The notes beneath the pieces were generated by a model, which was not told the DNA's origin, made no database searches, and saw only the letters and a program-made list of their open reading frames with translations. A DNA stretch of 64,000 nucleotides from Caballeronia sp. SL2Y3 (lineage in GTDB: Bacteria; Pseudomonadota; Gammaproteobacteria; Burkholderiales; Burkholderiaceae): positions 1,984,001 through 2,048,000 of the forward strand of contig NZ_CP084260.1 of NCBI RefSeq assembly GCF_022879575.1, written 5' to 3'. Made by a program: the position numbers and the translations under genes. Below are positions 38,223 through 48,948 of this stretch, in pieces. Each line of letters begins with the position of its first letter. The first letter of the stretch is position 1.

Positions 38223-39662
38223 CTAGAACCGCGTTTCGCGCGCCACGCGCAGGAACGTATCGAGAAGCGGCGTGCAATCGAGCAGTTCGTCGCCGCCCGC
38301 GCGATGAAACTCCGGGTGCCACTGCACGCCCACCACGAACGGCGCCTTGCGATAACGCACCGCCTCGATGATCCCGTCCGACGACGACACCGCCTCGATG
38401 TTCAGATCGCGGCCCAGCGTCCGCACGGCCTGATGGTGGATCGAATTGACGATTGCTTCGCGCTGGTTCGGGAACATGTTGACGAGCGACGAGCCGTCCG
38501 GAAACCGGATGGAGTGACGATGCTGGTCGTAATGCTCGTTGACGTGGATGCCGGCAGTCGGGACGTCGGTAGCGATGTCGCCGTACAGCGTCCCGCCGAA
38601 CGCCACGTTGATCAGCTGACAGCCACGGCACACGCCGAGCACCGGCTTGCCCGATTCGACGAACTCGTGCAGCAGTTCCAGTTCGTACATGTCGCGCACG
38701 CGGTCGCCGGGCCATTCCGGGCGCGTGGTCACTTCCTCGTACGACTGCGGCGAGACGTCCGCGCCGCCTTGCAGCAGCAAGCCGTCGAGATGTTTCGCGT
38801 AGTCACGCAGGCGAATATTGCTCGGATGCAGCATGCCCTGATGACCGACCGTCGGAATCATGAACACCAGCACGTCGCGCGACATGACCCAGTGCGCGAT
38901 GGATTCCTCGAGATACTGCAACGTCTTGCCGCGCAAGCCCTTCGCGCCCGGCTCCGGATGAAAGATGCGTGCCGAGACGCCGATGCGCAGCGTGCGTTGC
39001 GTGATGCGCTGCCCGGCGCGGTCGAAGATCTGCCGCGCCCGCGCCGCGACGATGCGGCCGAACACCGACCACGCCGAATCGGACGTCTTCAGATAGGCGG
39101 GCTGGGCCGCCGTCGTCTCGGCGGCGGACTGCGGCGGAATGGGCGGCGGATTGAACTTGCCGAAATCCGGCGCGGCGGTGAATTCCGGGGGCAGGCCGGT
39201 GGCGGGCCGCGAGAGCGCGGCTTCGGCCTGGACTTCCGCCTCGGCCTCTAATGCAGCCTCGGCTTGCAGCACGGCTTCGGCCTGCGTGCTTTGCGCCTCG
39301 GCTTCGGTCGCGGCTTCGAGGTTCTGCGCGAGGCTCGTCTTGGCATCGACACGTTCGGCGCGTGCCGGACTTGCCGCAGTCGCCGGACTTGCGGGACTTG
39401 CCGCGCGAACCGCGGCTTCCTGCGCGGCGGTGGCGCTCGCAACATGGGCGCGCGCATCGCGGGCGGTTTGCTGCGCCTCTTCGCGCCGCGCCGCGTTGCG
39501 GTCCACGGGCTCGACGGTGGACGCGCTCGAAGGCGTATCCGTCGATGCCCGCGCGCTCGCCTGCGCGGCGGCGGATGCGTCCGCGCCCCGCGACGCCGCC
39601 GTGTTGGAAATGTCGTTGTTGCCGGTGATGCCCGAGTCGTTCGACGTGTTCTTTTCGCTCAT
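38223..39662 (-). CDS. Class I glutamine amidotransferase-like hydrolase (PuuD type) with Ala/Glu-rich N-terminus
   Basis: 479 residues. The catalytic part (about 225-475) is the peptidase C26/gamma-glutamyl-GABA hydrolase fold: nucleophile Cys in GVCRGCQLINV and the His-Glu pair in GVQWHPEFHR. PuuD cleaves gamma-glutamyl-gamma-aminobutyrate in putrescine breakdown; the substrate here is assumed from family. The first about 175 residues are Ala/Glu/Thr/Ser-rich low complexity (repeats like AEAEAQ, AEAALEAEAE), roughly doubling the usual 250-residue length. No other puu genes adjoin it. Confidence 0.87.
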   Translation of the reverse strand: MSEKNTSNDSGITGNNDISNTAASRGADASAAAQASARASTDTPSSASTVEPVDRNAARREEAQQTARDARAHVASATAAQEAAVRAASPASPATAASPARAERVDAKTSLAQNLEAATEAEAQSTQAEAVLQAEAALEAEAEVQAEAALSRPATGLPPEFTAAPDFGKFNPPPIPPQSAAETTAAQPAYLKTSDSAWSVFGRIVAARARQIFDRAGQRITQRTLRIGVSARIFHPEPGAKGLRGKTLQYLEESIAHWVMSRDVLVFMIPTVGHQGMLHPSNIRLRDYAKHLDGLLLQGGADVSPQSYEEVTTRPEWPGDRVRDMYELELLHEFVESGKPVLGVCRGCQLINVAFGGTLYGDIATDVPTAGIHVNEHYDQHRHSIRFPDGSSLVNMFPNQREAIVNSIHHQAVRTLGRDLNIEAVSSSDGIIEAVRYRKAPFVVGVQWHPEFHRAGGDELLDCTPLLDTFLRVARETRF

Positions 39663-39798
39663 CCCGATGTCAGGCGCACAAAAGCGCCACTAGGAGAATG
39701 GAGAGGCTTCGATTATCCGCCCATCGAACGCGGTGAAGCAAACCAGCACACATTTGCTCACATTATCGCGAGCGATGTCACGCGCTCAGTGAGCGTGC

Positions 39799-41556
39799 TC
39801 AGTGATCGCGCGGTTCCTGCAGCGTCTCGCGCAACGCGATCTGCAGGGTCGCGTGGATCTTCACGCACCAGCGCCACAAGACGGTCAAAAGGAGCGCCAC
39901 GCACAGCAGCACGCCGAGCATCAGGCCGAACGGCGGGAGGATGCCGCCCGACAGCGCCGCGACGAGCAGAAAGACGCCGAACATCGCGACAATCGGAATC
40001 AGGCCCGAGACGGCCGAGCGGATGGCGTGCGTGAAGCGCCCGGCTTTGGCCGGCTGCACGCTCACTTCCGCGAGCAGCAGCGCGAGCGATTCCAGCTTGC
40101 GATACACCGCGACCAGAAACGGCAGCGCAATGACGAGCGCGGCGCTCCACAGCACCACGCGCTGCGCGTTGTCCGTTTCGAGCCAGCGCGCGAGATGGCT
40201 CGACGCAAACGGCGCCGCATACGATGCACCAAGAAAGATCGCCGCGACGAGCGCCAGATTCACGGCGATCTGCAGCACGATACGCCTCGTCATCGCGACG
40301 AGCGTCGCGCCCTCGGCGGCCGGCGCGAGGCTCGCGAGCCATTGCGAATAGGCGCCGAACGTGTGCGCGAGCGGCGCGGGCATCGCGCGCGCGAGGCGCA
40401 GCGTGAGCGGATCGGCGGCGCGCATCAGATACGGCGTGGAGAGCGTCGTCAGCGCGGAGACGGCCACCGCGATCGGATAGAGAAAGCTGCTCGTCACTTT
40501 CAGCGACAGCCCGAGCGACGCGATGATGAACGAGAACTCGCCGATCTGCGCGACGCTCATGCCGACGCGCATCGCGGTGCGTCCGTCCTTGCCCGCGAGA
40601 AAGCTGCCGAGCCCGCACGACACGATCTTGCCGAGCACCACCGCCACCGTGATGACGCCGATCGGCCACGCGTAATCGACCAGCACCGACGGATTCAGCA
40701 GGAGCCCGATGGTCACGAAGAAGATCGCGGAGAACATGTCGCGCACCGGCGCGATCAGATGCTCGATGCGCGCGAGGTGCTTCGATTCGGCCATGATCGC
40801 GCCGATCAGGAACGCGCCGAGCGCGATCGAATAATCGAGCTTGACGACCAGCAGACAGAAGCCGAAGCAGAAGCCCAGCACCGTGACGAGCAGCACCTCG
40901 TCGCTTTTTGAACGCGCCACGTAATCGAGCGCGCGCGGCACGACCACGATGCCGACCACGAGCGACACCGTCATGAAGAGCAGCAGCTTGCCGAGCGTCA
41001 CGGCTGCCACGCCTGCGCTCACCGAACCCGTCTGGGCGATGCCCGACAGCAGCACGAGCATCGCGATGGCGAGAATGTCCTCGACGATCAGAATGCCGAA
41101 CACGAGTTGCGCGAAGCCCTCGCTTTTCAGCCCGAGTTCCGAGAGCGCCTTCACGATGATCGTGGTCGAAGAGATGGCGAGCATCGCGCCGAGAAAGAGC
41201 GAATCCATCGCGCTCCAGCCGAACCAGCGGCCGATTTCGTAGCCGATCCAGATCATCAGCACGATCTCGGACAGCGCCGCGACGAACGCCGTCGCGCCGA
41301 CGCGAAAGAGCTTGCGCAGGCTGAATTCGAGCCCGAGCGAAAACATCAGGAACACGACGCCCAGTTCGCCGAGCGTCTGAATGGTGGCTTCGTCGTTGAT
41401 GAGTTGGAACGGCGGCGTGTACGGCCCGATGATGACGCCCGCCACGATGTAGCCCAGCACGACCGGCTGCCGCAGGCGATGAAACAGCACCGTCACGACG
41501 CCCGCGATCGCCATGATGACGGCGAGATCCTGAATGAAGCCGATCGCGTGGTGCAT
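39799..41556 (-). CDS. CPA2-family cation:proton antiporter (Kef/YbaL-like)
   Basis: 585 residues with about 12 membrane helices in the first 400 residues, starting with the CPA2 motif VVLGYIVAGVIIGPYTPPF. Later segments (LTTLSTPYLMRAADPLTLRLARAMP) are typical of Kef-type exchangers. The C-terminal about 170 residues contain further hydrophobic helices and no TrkA-N (RCK) nucleotide-binding domain, unlike KefB/KefC. It probably exchanges K+ or Na+ for H+; the ion is not predictable. It is a single-gene unit. Confidence 0.88.
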   Translation of the reverse strand: MHHAIGFIQDLAVIMAIAGVVTVLFHRLRQPVVLGYIVAGVIIGPYTPPFQLINDEATIQTLGELGVVFLMFSLGLEFSLRKLFRVGATAFVAALSEIVLMIWIGYEIGRWFGWSAMDSLFLGAMLAISSTTIIVKALSELGLKSEGFAQLVFGILIVEDILAIAMLVLLSGIAQTGSVSAGVAAVTLGKLLLFMTVSLVVGIVVVPRALDYVARSKSDEVLLVTVLGFCFGFCLLVVKLDYSIALGAFLIGAIMAESKHLARIEHLIAPVRDMFSAIFFVTIGLLLNPSVLVDYAWPIGVITVAVVLGKIVSCGLGSFLAGKDGRTAMRVGMSVAQIGEFSFIIASLGLSLKVTSSFLYPIAVAVSALTTLSTPYLMRAADPLTLRLARAMPAPLAHTFGAYSQWLASLAPAAEGATLVAMTRRIVLQIAVNLALVAAIFLGASYAAPFASSHLARWLETDNAQRVVLWSAALVIALPFLVAVYRKLESLALLLAEVSVQPAKAGRFTHAIRSAVSGLIPIVAMFGVFLLVAALSGGILPPFGLMLGVLLCVALLLTVLWRWCVKIHATLQIALRETLQEPRDH

Positions 41557-41620
41557 CGACTGATCCTTACAAGAAGATTATAGGCAGTCGATGTTACAGC
41601 AGGCGATGCGCCGCCGTCGA

Positions 41621-41650
41621 AAACGAACGCCCGCTACGGTGAGCGGGCGT
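41621..41650 (-). terminator. Terminator after the P-II gene
   Basis: ACGCCCGCT pairs with AGCGGGCGT (41627-41650, loop of 6), followed on the minus strand by TTCGTTTTC. It lies 24 bp beyond the P-II stop. Confidence 0.75.
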
Positions 41651-41673
41651 GGCAGGCGAGATGCGTGGGACGA

Positions 41674-42102
<429 letters not shown>

Positions 42103-42139
42103 TCATCGGCCTGGTTAACCGCGATAACCGCCCTTGCGC

Positions 42140-44194
42140 TCACTCGCTCTCCGGCACGCGTTCGAGATCGTTGAGCCAGACCGTTGCCTGCGAATCGCTC
42201 GGCGCGCGCCAGTCGCCGCGCGGCGAAAGCGAGCCGCCCGAGCCCACCTTCGGTGCATTCGGTATGCACGAACGCTTGAACTGGCTCGTGCGGAAGAACC
42301 GGTCGAGAAAAATGCGCAGGTTCTTGCGAATGTCCGCGAGCCCGTACTGATTGCGCGCGACGTTCCGACCTTCCGGCCACGCGCCCGCCTCGCGGTCGCG
42401 CCATGCCGTGAACGCGAGGAACGCGACCTTCGACGGCGCGAAGCCGAAGCGGACCGTGTAGTACAGGTTGAAGTCCTGCAACTCGTACGGCCCGATCACG
42501 CTCTCCGTCTTCTGTTCGAGCGCGCCGCTCGCCTTGCCCGGGATGAGCTCGGGGCTGATGTCCGTGGCGAGGACGTTCTCCAGCACGTCGCTGCCCGCAT
42601 CGCCGATCTGGCCCGACTCCGCGACCCACCGCACCAGATGCGTGATGAGCGTCTTCGGCACGCTCGCGTTGACGTTGTAGTGCGACATGTGATCGCCCAC
42701 GCCGTACGTGCACCATCCGAGCGCAAGCTCGCTCAGATCGCCCGTTCCGACGACGATCGCGTTATGGAAATTTGCGAGCCTGAAAAGATGGCTCGTGCGC
42801 TCGCCGGCCTGCACGTTCTCGTACGTGATGTCGTATTGCTGATTGTCCTCGCTATGCGGATGGCCGATATCGGCGAGCATCTGCGTGCAGCTCGGGCGGA
42901 TGTCGATCTCTTCCGCCGTGCAGCCGATCACTTCCATCAACTCGCGCGCCTGCCTGAGCGTGCGCTCGCTCGTCGCGAAGCCCGGCATCGTGTAGGCGAG
43001 GATGTTCGAGCGCGGCAGGCCGAGGCGGTCCATCGCTTTCGCGCACACGAGCAGCGCATGCGTCGAGTCGAGTCCGCCGGACACACCGATGACGACCTTC
43101 GAAATGCCCGACGAGCGCAGCCGTTGCAGCAGCGCCTGCACCTGGATGTTGTAGACCTCGTTGCATCGCGCGTCGCGGCGGGCGGCATCCGCCGGCACGT
43201 ACGGGAAACGCTGCACGCGGCGTTCGAGCGGCAAGGTGCCGTCCACGGGCGCCGGCAAATCGAATTCGACCACGCGGAACTGCGCGACTTCGTCGGCGTG
43301 CCGCTGCGTCGATCGGCCGAACGTGGTTTGCCGCATGCGTTCGCGCGAGAGGCGTTCGAGATCCACATCGGCAAAGATGATGTGCGACTCGCCCGCGAAT
43401 CGCTCCGATTCCGCGAGCATCTCGCCGTTCTCATAGATCAGGCCCTGCCCGTCCCATGCGAGATCCGTGGTCGATTCGCCCTCGCCCGCCGATGTGTAGA
43501 GATACGCGGCGATACAGCGCGCGGACTGCTGGCCGACCAGCTGATGCCGATACGCCGACTTGCCCACGACGATATTCGACGCCGACAGATTGACGAGCAC
43601 CGTCGCGCCCGCGAGCGCCGCGAACGACGACGGCGGAATGGGCACCCACACGTCCTCGCAAATCTCGACGTGAAAGCGGAAAAGCGGCAAGTTCTTGATC
43701 TGAAACAGCAGCGACGCGCCGAAGGGCGCTTCCTGCCCGCACAGCGAGACGGTATGCGTGGTCGCGGCATCGGCGGGACTGAACTGCCGCGCTTCGTAGA
43801 ACTCGCCGTAGTTCGGCAGATAGCTCTTCGGCACGACGCCGCGAATGACGCCATCCGCGATCACGACCGCGCAGTTGAAGAGCTTGTGCTCGATGAGCAG
43901 CGGCATGCCGACGATCATCGCGACCTTGAGCGACTTCGATGCATCGACGATGCTTTGCAGCGCGTCTTTGCAGGCGTCGAGCAAGGCGCGCTGATGAAAG
44001 AGATCGTCGCAGCTATAAGCGGACAATCCCAGTTCGGGAAACGCGACGAGCACCGCGCCGCGCGCCGCCGCCTGCTCTGCAAGTTCGATGGTCCCCGCCG
44101 CGTTGAACGCGGGATCGGCGACCTTGCAGTTCGGAATGGCGACCGCGACGCGCGCGAAGTCGTGGCTATACAGATTGAAGAAGTTCTTGCTCAT
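42140..44194 (-). CDS. nadE: Glutamine-dependent NAD+ synthetase
   Basis: 684 residues, the long glutamine-dependent form. An N-terminal nitrilase-type glutaminase domain (about 10-280) carries the triad Glu54 (FPELGLS), Lys123 ([12 protein letters not shown]) and Cys179 (EICEDVW). The C-terminal NAD synthetase domain has the PP-loop [13 protein letters not shown]. It amidates nicotinic acid adenine dinucleotide to NAD+ using glutamine ammonia. Its neighbour is a P-II gene, consistent with reported P-II control of this NadE class. Confidence 0.96.
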   Translation of the reverse strand: MSKNFFNLYSHDFARVAVAIPNCKVADPAFNAAGTIELAEQAAARGAVLVAFPELGLSAYSCDDLFHQRALLDACKDALQSIVDASKSLKVAMIVGMPLLIEHKLFNCAVVIADGVIRGVVPKSYLPNYGEFYEARQFSPADAATTHTVSLCGQEAPFGASLLFQIKNLPLFRFHVEICEDVWVPIPPSSFAALAGATVLVNLSASNIVVGKSAYRHQLVGQQSARCIAAYLYTSAGEGESTTDLAWDGQGLIYENGEMLAESERFAGESHIIFADVDLERLSRERMRQTTFGRSTQRHADEVAQFRVVEFDLPAPVDGTLPLERRVQRFPYVPADAARRDARCNEVYNIQVQALLQRLRSSGISKVVIGVSGGLDSTHALLVCAKAMDRLGLPRSNILAYTMPGFATSERTLRQARELMEVIGCTAEEIDIRPSCTQMLADIGHPHSEDNQQYDITYENVQAGERTSHLFRLANFHNAIVVGTGDLSELALGWCTYGVGDHMSHYNVNASVPKTLITHLVRWVAESGQIGDAGSDVLENVLATDISPELIPGKASGALEQKTESVIGPYELQDFNLYYTVRFGFAPSKVAFLAFTAWRDREAGAWPEGRNVARNQYGLADIRKNLRIFLDRFFRTSQFKRSCIPNAPKVGSGGSLSPRGDWRAPSDSQATVWLNDLERVPESE

Positions 44195-44263
44195 GGTCGT
44201 CGTTACCTTCGGCGCGTGGAGCGTTGTTTGGACGTGGGAAGAGCCGCAACGATTATCGCAGTT

Positions 44264-45406
44264 CTAGCCCTTCTTTCTGAACGGCGTGTGCGCTTCGAGC
44301 TCTTCGATGTGCTGATCCATCGCTTCGGTTTCGGCATCGAGAAACTCGGCGATGGCTTCGCGGAACCGCTCGTCCGCGATCCAGTGCGCGGACCACGTCG
44401 GCGTCGGCAGAAGCCCGCGCGACATCTTGTGCACGCCCTGCGCGCCGCCTTCGAAGCGCGCGAGCCGATGCTCGATGCAATACGCGATGCCCTGCATGTA
44501 GCACGTCTCGAAGTGCAGCCCCGAGATGAACTCGCGCGTGCCCCAGTAGCGGCCATACATGACGTCGCCGCCGATCATATCGAGCGCGCATGCGAGCCGC
44601 TGGCCGTCCGCTTCGGCGATCACGAGCAGCATGCTTTCAGGCGCATCCGCATGAATCCGGCCGAAGAATTCGCGCGACAGATACGGCGCGTTCCAGTGCT
44701 CGCGGTACGTGTTCTCGTAGCAGTCATAGAAGAAGTCGAGCGCGCGCTCGTCGATTTGCGCGCCGCGCAGCCACGTGTACGTGACGCCCGCCTCCATCAC
44801 GCGGCGGCGATCCTGCTTGACCTTCTTGCGCTTGTCGTGGCTCATCGTCGCGAGGAATGCGTCGAAGCTCGCATAACCGTCGCCGGGCAGATTCTCCCAG
44901 TGGAACTGCACGCCCTCGCGCAGCATGTAGCCAGCGTCCGTGAGCGCCTCGATGTCCTGCGCGTGCGGAAACAAAACGTGCAGCGACGAGATGTCGAGCC
45001 GGCGCGTCAGCTCGATTGCGCCGCGCGCCAGCAGCACGCGGTCCTCGTGCTCGGCGGCAATGAGCCGCGGCCCGGTCACCGGCGAAAACGGCACCGCCGA
45101 CAGCGCCTTCGGGTAATAGCGCAGGCCGTGCCGCTCGAACGCGTCGGCCCACGCGTGATCGAACACGTATTCGCCGCGCGAATGCGACTTCAGATAAAGC
45201 GGCATCGCGCCTGCAAACTGCCCGCCGCGCTCCAGAATCAGATGATGCGCGCGCCAGCCGGTGCGCTTGACCGCGCATTGCGTCTCTTGCAACGCGGACA
45301 AGAAGCCGTGCCGCACGAACGGATTGTCGCCGGCGAGCCGGTTCCAGTCGTCGGCCGGAATGTCGTCGAGCGAATCGACCACATGAATTTCGATCTCGCG
45401 ATTCAA
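44264..45406 (-). CDS. GNAT-like protein (DUF482, peptidoglycan-branching FemX-like)
   Basis: 380 residues. It matches the conserved GNAT/DUF482 family: N-terminal DDIPADDWNRLAGDNPFVRHGFLSAL, central HDKRKKVKQDRRRV, and GGDVMYGRYWGTREFISGLHFETCY, all highly conserved in proteobacteria. These proteins have a double GNAT fold like FemXAB aminoacyltransferases, but no biochemical role is established. It lies 69 bp upstream of nadE on the same strand and may be co-transcribed with it. Confidence 0.9.
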   Translation of the reverse strand: MNREIEIHVVDSLDDIPADDWNRLAGDNPFVRHGFLSALQETQCAVKRTGWRAHHLILERGGQFAGAMPLYLKSHSRGEYVFDHAWADAFERHGLRYYPKALSAVPFSPVTGPRLIAAEHEDRVLLARGAIELTRRLDISSLHVLFPHAQDIEALTDAGYMLREGVQFHWENLPGDGYASFDAFLATMSHDKRKKVKQDRRRVMEAGVTYTWLRGAQIDERALDFFYDCYENTYREHWNAPYLSREFFGRIHADAPESMLLVIAEADGQRLACALDMIGGDVMYGRYWGTREFISGLHFETCYMQGIAYCIEHRLARFEGGAQGVHKMSRGLLPTPTWSAHWIADERFREAIAEFLDAETEAMDQHIEELEAHTPFRKKG

Positions 45407-45554
45407 ACAGGCACCCTCGCAGAATGGACCGATGGGCGCTCGCGCGCCCGAAAGCGGCTATTCTCGCGCAACTCGCGCGAAGGCGTCGGCGTGCTCGCGC
45501 GGCTGCATCGGCGATAATGCGCGGCATCGAAGTCTGCGAGCCGTAAAACACGCG

Positions 45555-45839
45555 ATGCCGTGGTTTCTCTATCTGATCGAATGCGACGACGGTAGTCTCT
45601 ACACCGGCATCGCGACGGATGTCGAAGCGCGCTTCACCGCGCACGCGACCGGCAAGGGCGCGCGCTATACGCGGGCGAAGAAACCGCTGCGCGTGGTCGC
45701 GTCGTTCGAGGTGGCGGGAAGATCGGAGGCATCGCGCGCCGAGTACTGGGTCAAACGCCTGCCGGTGCAGCAGAAGCGCGCGTTGATCGCGGGCGAACGC
45801 ACGCTGGACTCGGTGCTGCCGCGCGCGGAAACCGGCTGA
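45555..45839 (+). CDS. GIY-YIG domain protein (YhbQ-like)
   Basis: 94 residues, a stand-alone GIY-YIG nuclease domain. The motif is seen as FLYLIECDDGSLYTGIATD, with the conserved Arg in VEARFTAHATGKGARYTR. This small family (YhbQ/UPF0213) is implicated in DNA repair; the exact substrate is uncertain. Start at 45555 (MPWFLYLIEC). Divergent from the DUF482 gene and convergent with ppa. Confidence 0.92.
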   Translation: MPWFLYLIECDDGSLYTGIATDVEARFTAHATGKGARYTRAKKPLRVVASFEVAGRSEASRAEYWVKRLPVQQKRALIAGERTLDSVLPRAETG

Positions 45840-45861
45840 TGGAATCACGACCGCGCATCAA

Positions 45862-45899
45862 AACAAAACGCCGCGCGCCCGGCGAGCGGACGGCGGCGT
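45862..45899 (-). terminator. Terminator after ppa
   Basis: Outer arms ACGCCGC/GCGGCGT (45868-45874 with 45893-45899) and a minus-strand tail TTTTGTTTTG. It lies just beyond the ppa stop. Confidence 0.65.
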
Positions 45900-45927
45900 C
45901 TGATCACAACGCGGGAAAGTTCCGCGC

Positions 45928-46455
45928 TTACTTCTTGTAATTCGCGATGCCTTCCGTGATTTCCTTGTGCGCGGCGTCGATGCCCGCCCAGCCTTCCACC
46001 TTCACCCACTTGCCCTTTTCGAGCGCCTTGTACTGCTCGAAGAAGTGCTTGATCTGATCCTTCAGGAATTCGGGCACGTCGTCCACGGACTTGAGGTTCG
46101 CCGTCATCGGGCAGACCTTGTCGTGCGGCACGGCGATGAGCTTGGCGTCCACGCCCGATTCGTCGGTCATCTGCAGCATGCCGAGCGCGCGCGCGCGCAC
46201 GACCGAACCCGCGAGCAGCGGATACGGCGTGATGACGAGCACGTCGACCGGATCGCCGTCGCCCGACAGCGTCTGCGGAATGAAGCCGTAGTTGGCCGGA
46301 TAGCGCATGCCGGTGCCGATGAAACGATCGACGACGAGCAGGCCCATGTCCTTGTCCGCTTCGTATTTGACCGGATCGCTTTGCGCGGGAATTTCGATGA
46401 TGACGTTGAAATCCTGCGGGAGATCACGGCCGGGAGGTACGTTATTGAAGCTCAT
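45928..46455 (-). CDS. ppa: Inorganic pyrophosphatase (family I)
   Basis: 175 residues, the usual length of bacterial family I soluble pyrophosphatases. The Mg-binding signature DGDPVDVLV is present, as are [12 protein letters not shown] and [21 protein letters not shown]. It hydrolyses PPi to drive biosynthetic reactions. Start at 46453-46455 ([13 protein letters not shown]). Divergent from the aldehyde dehydrogenase gene. Confidence 0.97.
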   Translation of the reverse strand: MSFNNVPPGRDLPQDFNVIIEIPAQSDPVKYEADKDMGLLVVDRFIGTGMRYPANYGFIPQTLSGDGDPVDVLVITPYPLLAGSVVRARALGMLQMTDESGVDAKLIAVPHDKVCPMTANLKSVDDVPEFLKDQIKHFFEQYKALEKGKWVKVEGWAGIDAAHKEITEGIANYKK

Positions 46456-46643
46456 GAGCACTCTCTGGAGAAGTTGAGTTCGGAAACCGGGAATTGCGTG
46501 CGGCGCGTTCGGACGCGTCACGAATGGAACGCGGGCGCTGCCAGGTGAGACACTCAGGCATTATAGCCAAAGGCGCCCGGCGGCCCGGGTGCGTGATAAT
46601 CGATTCGACCACAGTGAGCGAACGAACCGACAAGGAGACGCGC

Positions 46644-48083
46644 ATGGAGGAAGCGAAGCATTTCATCGGCAACCGATGGATCGCCGCATCGGGCGGAGAG
46701 ACGATTCCCGTGGTCGATCCATCCGACGGGCAAGTGTTCGCGGAGCTTGCGCGCGGCACGAGCGCGGACATCGACCGCGCCGTGAGCGCGGCGCGCGCGG
46801 CATACGACGGCGTCTGGGGCGCGACGAGCGCAGCCGAGCGCGGCCGCATTCTCGCGCGGCTCTCGATGCTGATTGCCGCGTGCCACGAGGAAATCGCGCA
46901 GATCGAGGCGCGCGACACCGGCAAGCCGCTCAAGCAGGCGCGCGCCGATGCCACCGGCATCGCGCGCTATTTCGAGTTCTACGCGGGCGCCGCCGACAAG
47001 CTGCACGGCGAGACGCTGCCGTATCAGTCCGGCTTCACGGTGCTGACCATCCGCGAGCCGCATGGCGTGACCGGGCACATCGTGCCGTGGAACTATCCGC
47101 TGCAGATCTTCGGGCGCAGCGTCGGCGCGGCGCTCGCCACCGGCAACGCGTGCGTCGTGAAGCCTGCCGAGGACGCGTGCCTCTCGCTGTTGCGCGTCGC
47201 CGAACTCGCCGCCGAAGCGGGCCTGCCCGATGGCGCGCTCAACATCGTCACCGGCTACGGCCACGAAGCCGGCGCGGCGCTCGCGCGTCATCCGGGCATC
47301 GATCACATTTCGTTCACGGGCTCCCCCGCGACGGGCGCGGCGGTCACCAAGATGGCCGCCGACAACCACGTACCCGTCACGCTGGAGCTGGGCGGCAAGT
47401 CGCCGCAGATCGTTTTCGCCGATGCGGACTTCGACGCCGCCCTGCCCGTGCTCGTCGCGGCCATCGTGCAGAACGCGGGACAGACGTGCTCGGCGGGCAG
47501 CCGCGTGCTGATCGAACGCGCGGCTTACGAGCCGCTCATCGACCGGTTATCAACGGCGTTCGCTGCGCTGAAGGTCGGACCGAGCGCGCTCGATCTGGAC
47601 TGCGGCCCGCTCATCAGCGCGAAGCAGCAGCAGCGCGTGTGGGACTTTCTCTCCGATGCGCAGCACGACGGCATCGCGATGGCCGCGCATGGCGAAGTCG
47701 TCGCCGATGCGCCCGAAGCGGGCTTCTATCAGGCGCCGACGCTTTTGCGCGACGTGCCGCCGACGCATCGCCTGGCGCGCGAGGAAGTGTTCGGCCCGGT
47801 GCTCGCCGCGATGCCCTTCGACGACGAAGCCGACGCGCTCAGGCTCGCGAACGGCACGGACTACGGCCTCGTCGCGGCCATCTGGACACGCGACGGCGCG
47901 CGGCAGATGCGTCTTGCGCGCCGCGTGCGCTCGGGACAAGTGTTCATTAACAACTATGGCGCGGGCGGCGGCATCGAATTGCCGTTCGGCGGCGTCAAGC
48001 ATTCGGGACACGGACGCGAGAAAGGCTTCGAGGCGCTGTATGGCTTCACGACGCTCAAGACTATTGCCATCAAACACGGATAA
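46644..48083 (+). CDS. NAD(P)-dependent aldehyde dehydrogenase
   Basis: 479 residues. ALDH superfamily with the motifs VPWNYPLQI, SFTGSPATGAAV, the catalytic-base Glu in LELGGKSPQIVF and the nucleophile Cys282 in GQTCSAGSR. The sequence resembles betaine-aldehyde/gamma-aminobutyraldehyde-type enzymes, but the substrate is not assignable. Start at 46644, preceded by AAGGAGA. Eleven bp downstream lies an SDR gene on the same strand; the pair probably oxidises an alcohol and its aldehyde (or processes a hydroxy acid) in one pathway. Confidence 0.92.
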   Translation: MEEAKHFIGNRWIAASGGETIPVVDPSDGQVFAELARGTSADIDRAVSAARAAYDGVWGATSAAERGRILARLSMLIAACHEEIAQIEARDTGKPLKQARADATGIARYFEFYAGAADKLHGETLPYQSGFTVLTIREPHGVTGHIVPWNYPLQIFGRSVGAALATGNACVVKPAEDACLSLLRVAELAAEAGLPDGALNIVTGYGHEAGAALARHPGIDHISFTGSPATGAAVTKMAADNHVPVTLELGGKSPQIVFADADFDAALPVLVAAIVQNAGQTCSAGSRVLIERAAYEPLIDRLSTAFAALKVGPSALDLDCGPLISAKQQQRVWDFLSDAQHDGIAMAAHGEVVADAPEAGFYQAPTLLRDVPPTHRLAREEVFGPVLAAMPFDDEADALRLANGTDYGLVAAIWTRDGARQMRLARRVRSGQVFINNYGAGGGIELPFGGVKHSGHGREKGFEALYGFTTLKTIAIKHG

Positions 48084-48094
48084 AAGGAGACGAC

Positions 48095-48871
48095 ATGCGA
48101 CTGCAAGGCAAAACGGTGATCGTGACGGGCGCGGGCTCGGGTTTCGGCGAAGGCATTGCGAAGACGTTCGCACGCGAAGGCGCGAACGTGGTGGTCAACG
48201 ATCTGAACGGCCCGGCGGCCGAACGCGTGGCGAGCGAGATCGCGCTCGGGTCGTCGTCATCGGCGACGCATGGACGCGCGATCGCGGTCACGGGCGACGT
48301 CACGAAGCGCGCGGACTGGCAGGCGCTTTTCGATGCCGCGATTCAGGACTTCGGCAGCGTGCAGGTGGTCGTGAACAACGCGGGCACGACGCACCGTAAC
48401 AAGCCGGTGCTGGATGTCACCGAGGCCGAGTTCGACCGCGTGTATGCGGTGAACGTGAAGAGCATCTACTGGAGCGTCGAGCAGTTCGTGCCGTACTTTC
48501 GCGAGCAAGGCGGCGGTGCGTTCATCAACATTGCATCGACGGCGGGCGTGCGGCCGCGTCCCGGCCTCGTCTGGTACAACGGCAGCAAGGCAGCGGTGAT
48601 CGTCGCGAGCAAGGCGCTGGCGGTGGAACTGGGCCCGGACCGCATTCGCGTGAATTGCATCAATCCGGTGATGGGCGAGACCGGGTTGCTGTCCGAATTC
48701 ATGGGCATGGAGGATACGCCCGCGAATCGCCAGAAGTTTCTCGCGACGATTCCGCTCGGGCGCTTGTCGACGCCGCAGGATATTGCGAATGCGGCGCTTT
48801 ATCTGGCTTCGGATGATGCGGAGTTTATTACGGGGGTGGCGCTGGAGGTGGATGGGGGGAGGTGTGTTTGA
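48095..48871 (+). CDS. Short-chain dehydrogenase/reductase
   Basis: 258 residues, classical SDR. Cofactor motif TGAGSGFGEGIA (TGxxxGxG), NNAG at VVNNAGTTH, catalytic Ser in NIASTAG, Tyr161 and Lys165 (YNGSK). The Asp after beta-2 (NDLNG) suggests an NAD(H) preference. The ribosome-binding site AAGGAG lies between the ALDH stop and this ATG. The substrate is unknown; it resembles glucose/3-oxoacyl-type SDRs. Confidence 0.92.
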   Translation: MRLQGKTVIVTGAGSGFGEGIAKTFAREGANVVVNDLNGPAAERVASEIALGSSSSATHGRAIAVTGDVTKRADWQALFDAAIQDFGSVQVVVNNAGTTHRNKPVLDVTEAEFDRVYAVNVKSIYWSVEQFVPYFREQGGGAFINIASTAGVRPRPGLVWYNGSKAAVIVASKALAVELGPDRIRVNCINPVMGETGLLSEFMGMEDTPANRQKFLATIPLGRLSTPQDIANAALYLASDDAEFITGVALEVDGGRCV

Positions 48872-48948
48872 GGGTTGGGGGGGGTGCAGGGTGCCGGGCT
48901 TGCATCGCACGCTGCGCGGCAGCGGTGTGAGCCTGCGCAAGCGCCCTG

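Noticed and set aside
42134..45517. An 1127-codon frame antisense to nadE and the DUF482 gene
   Set aside because: It spans two well-identified genes and the gap between them, with no homology or ribosome-binding site.
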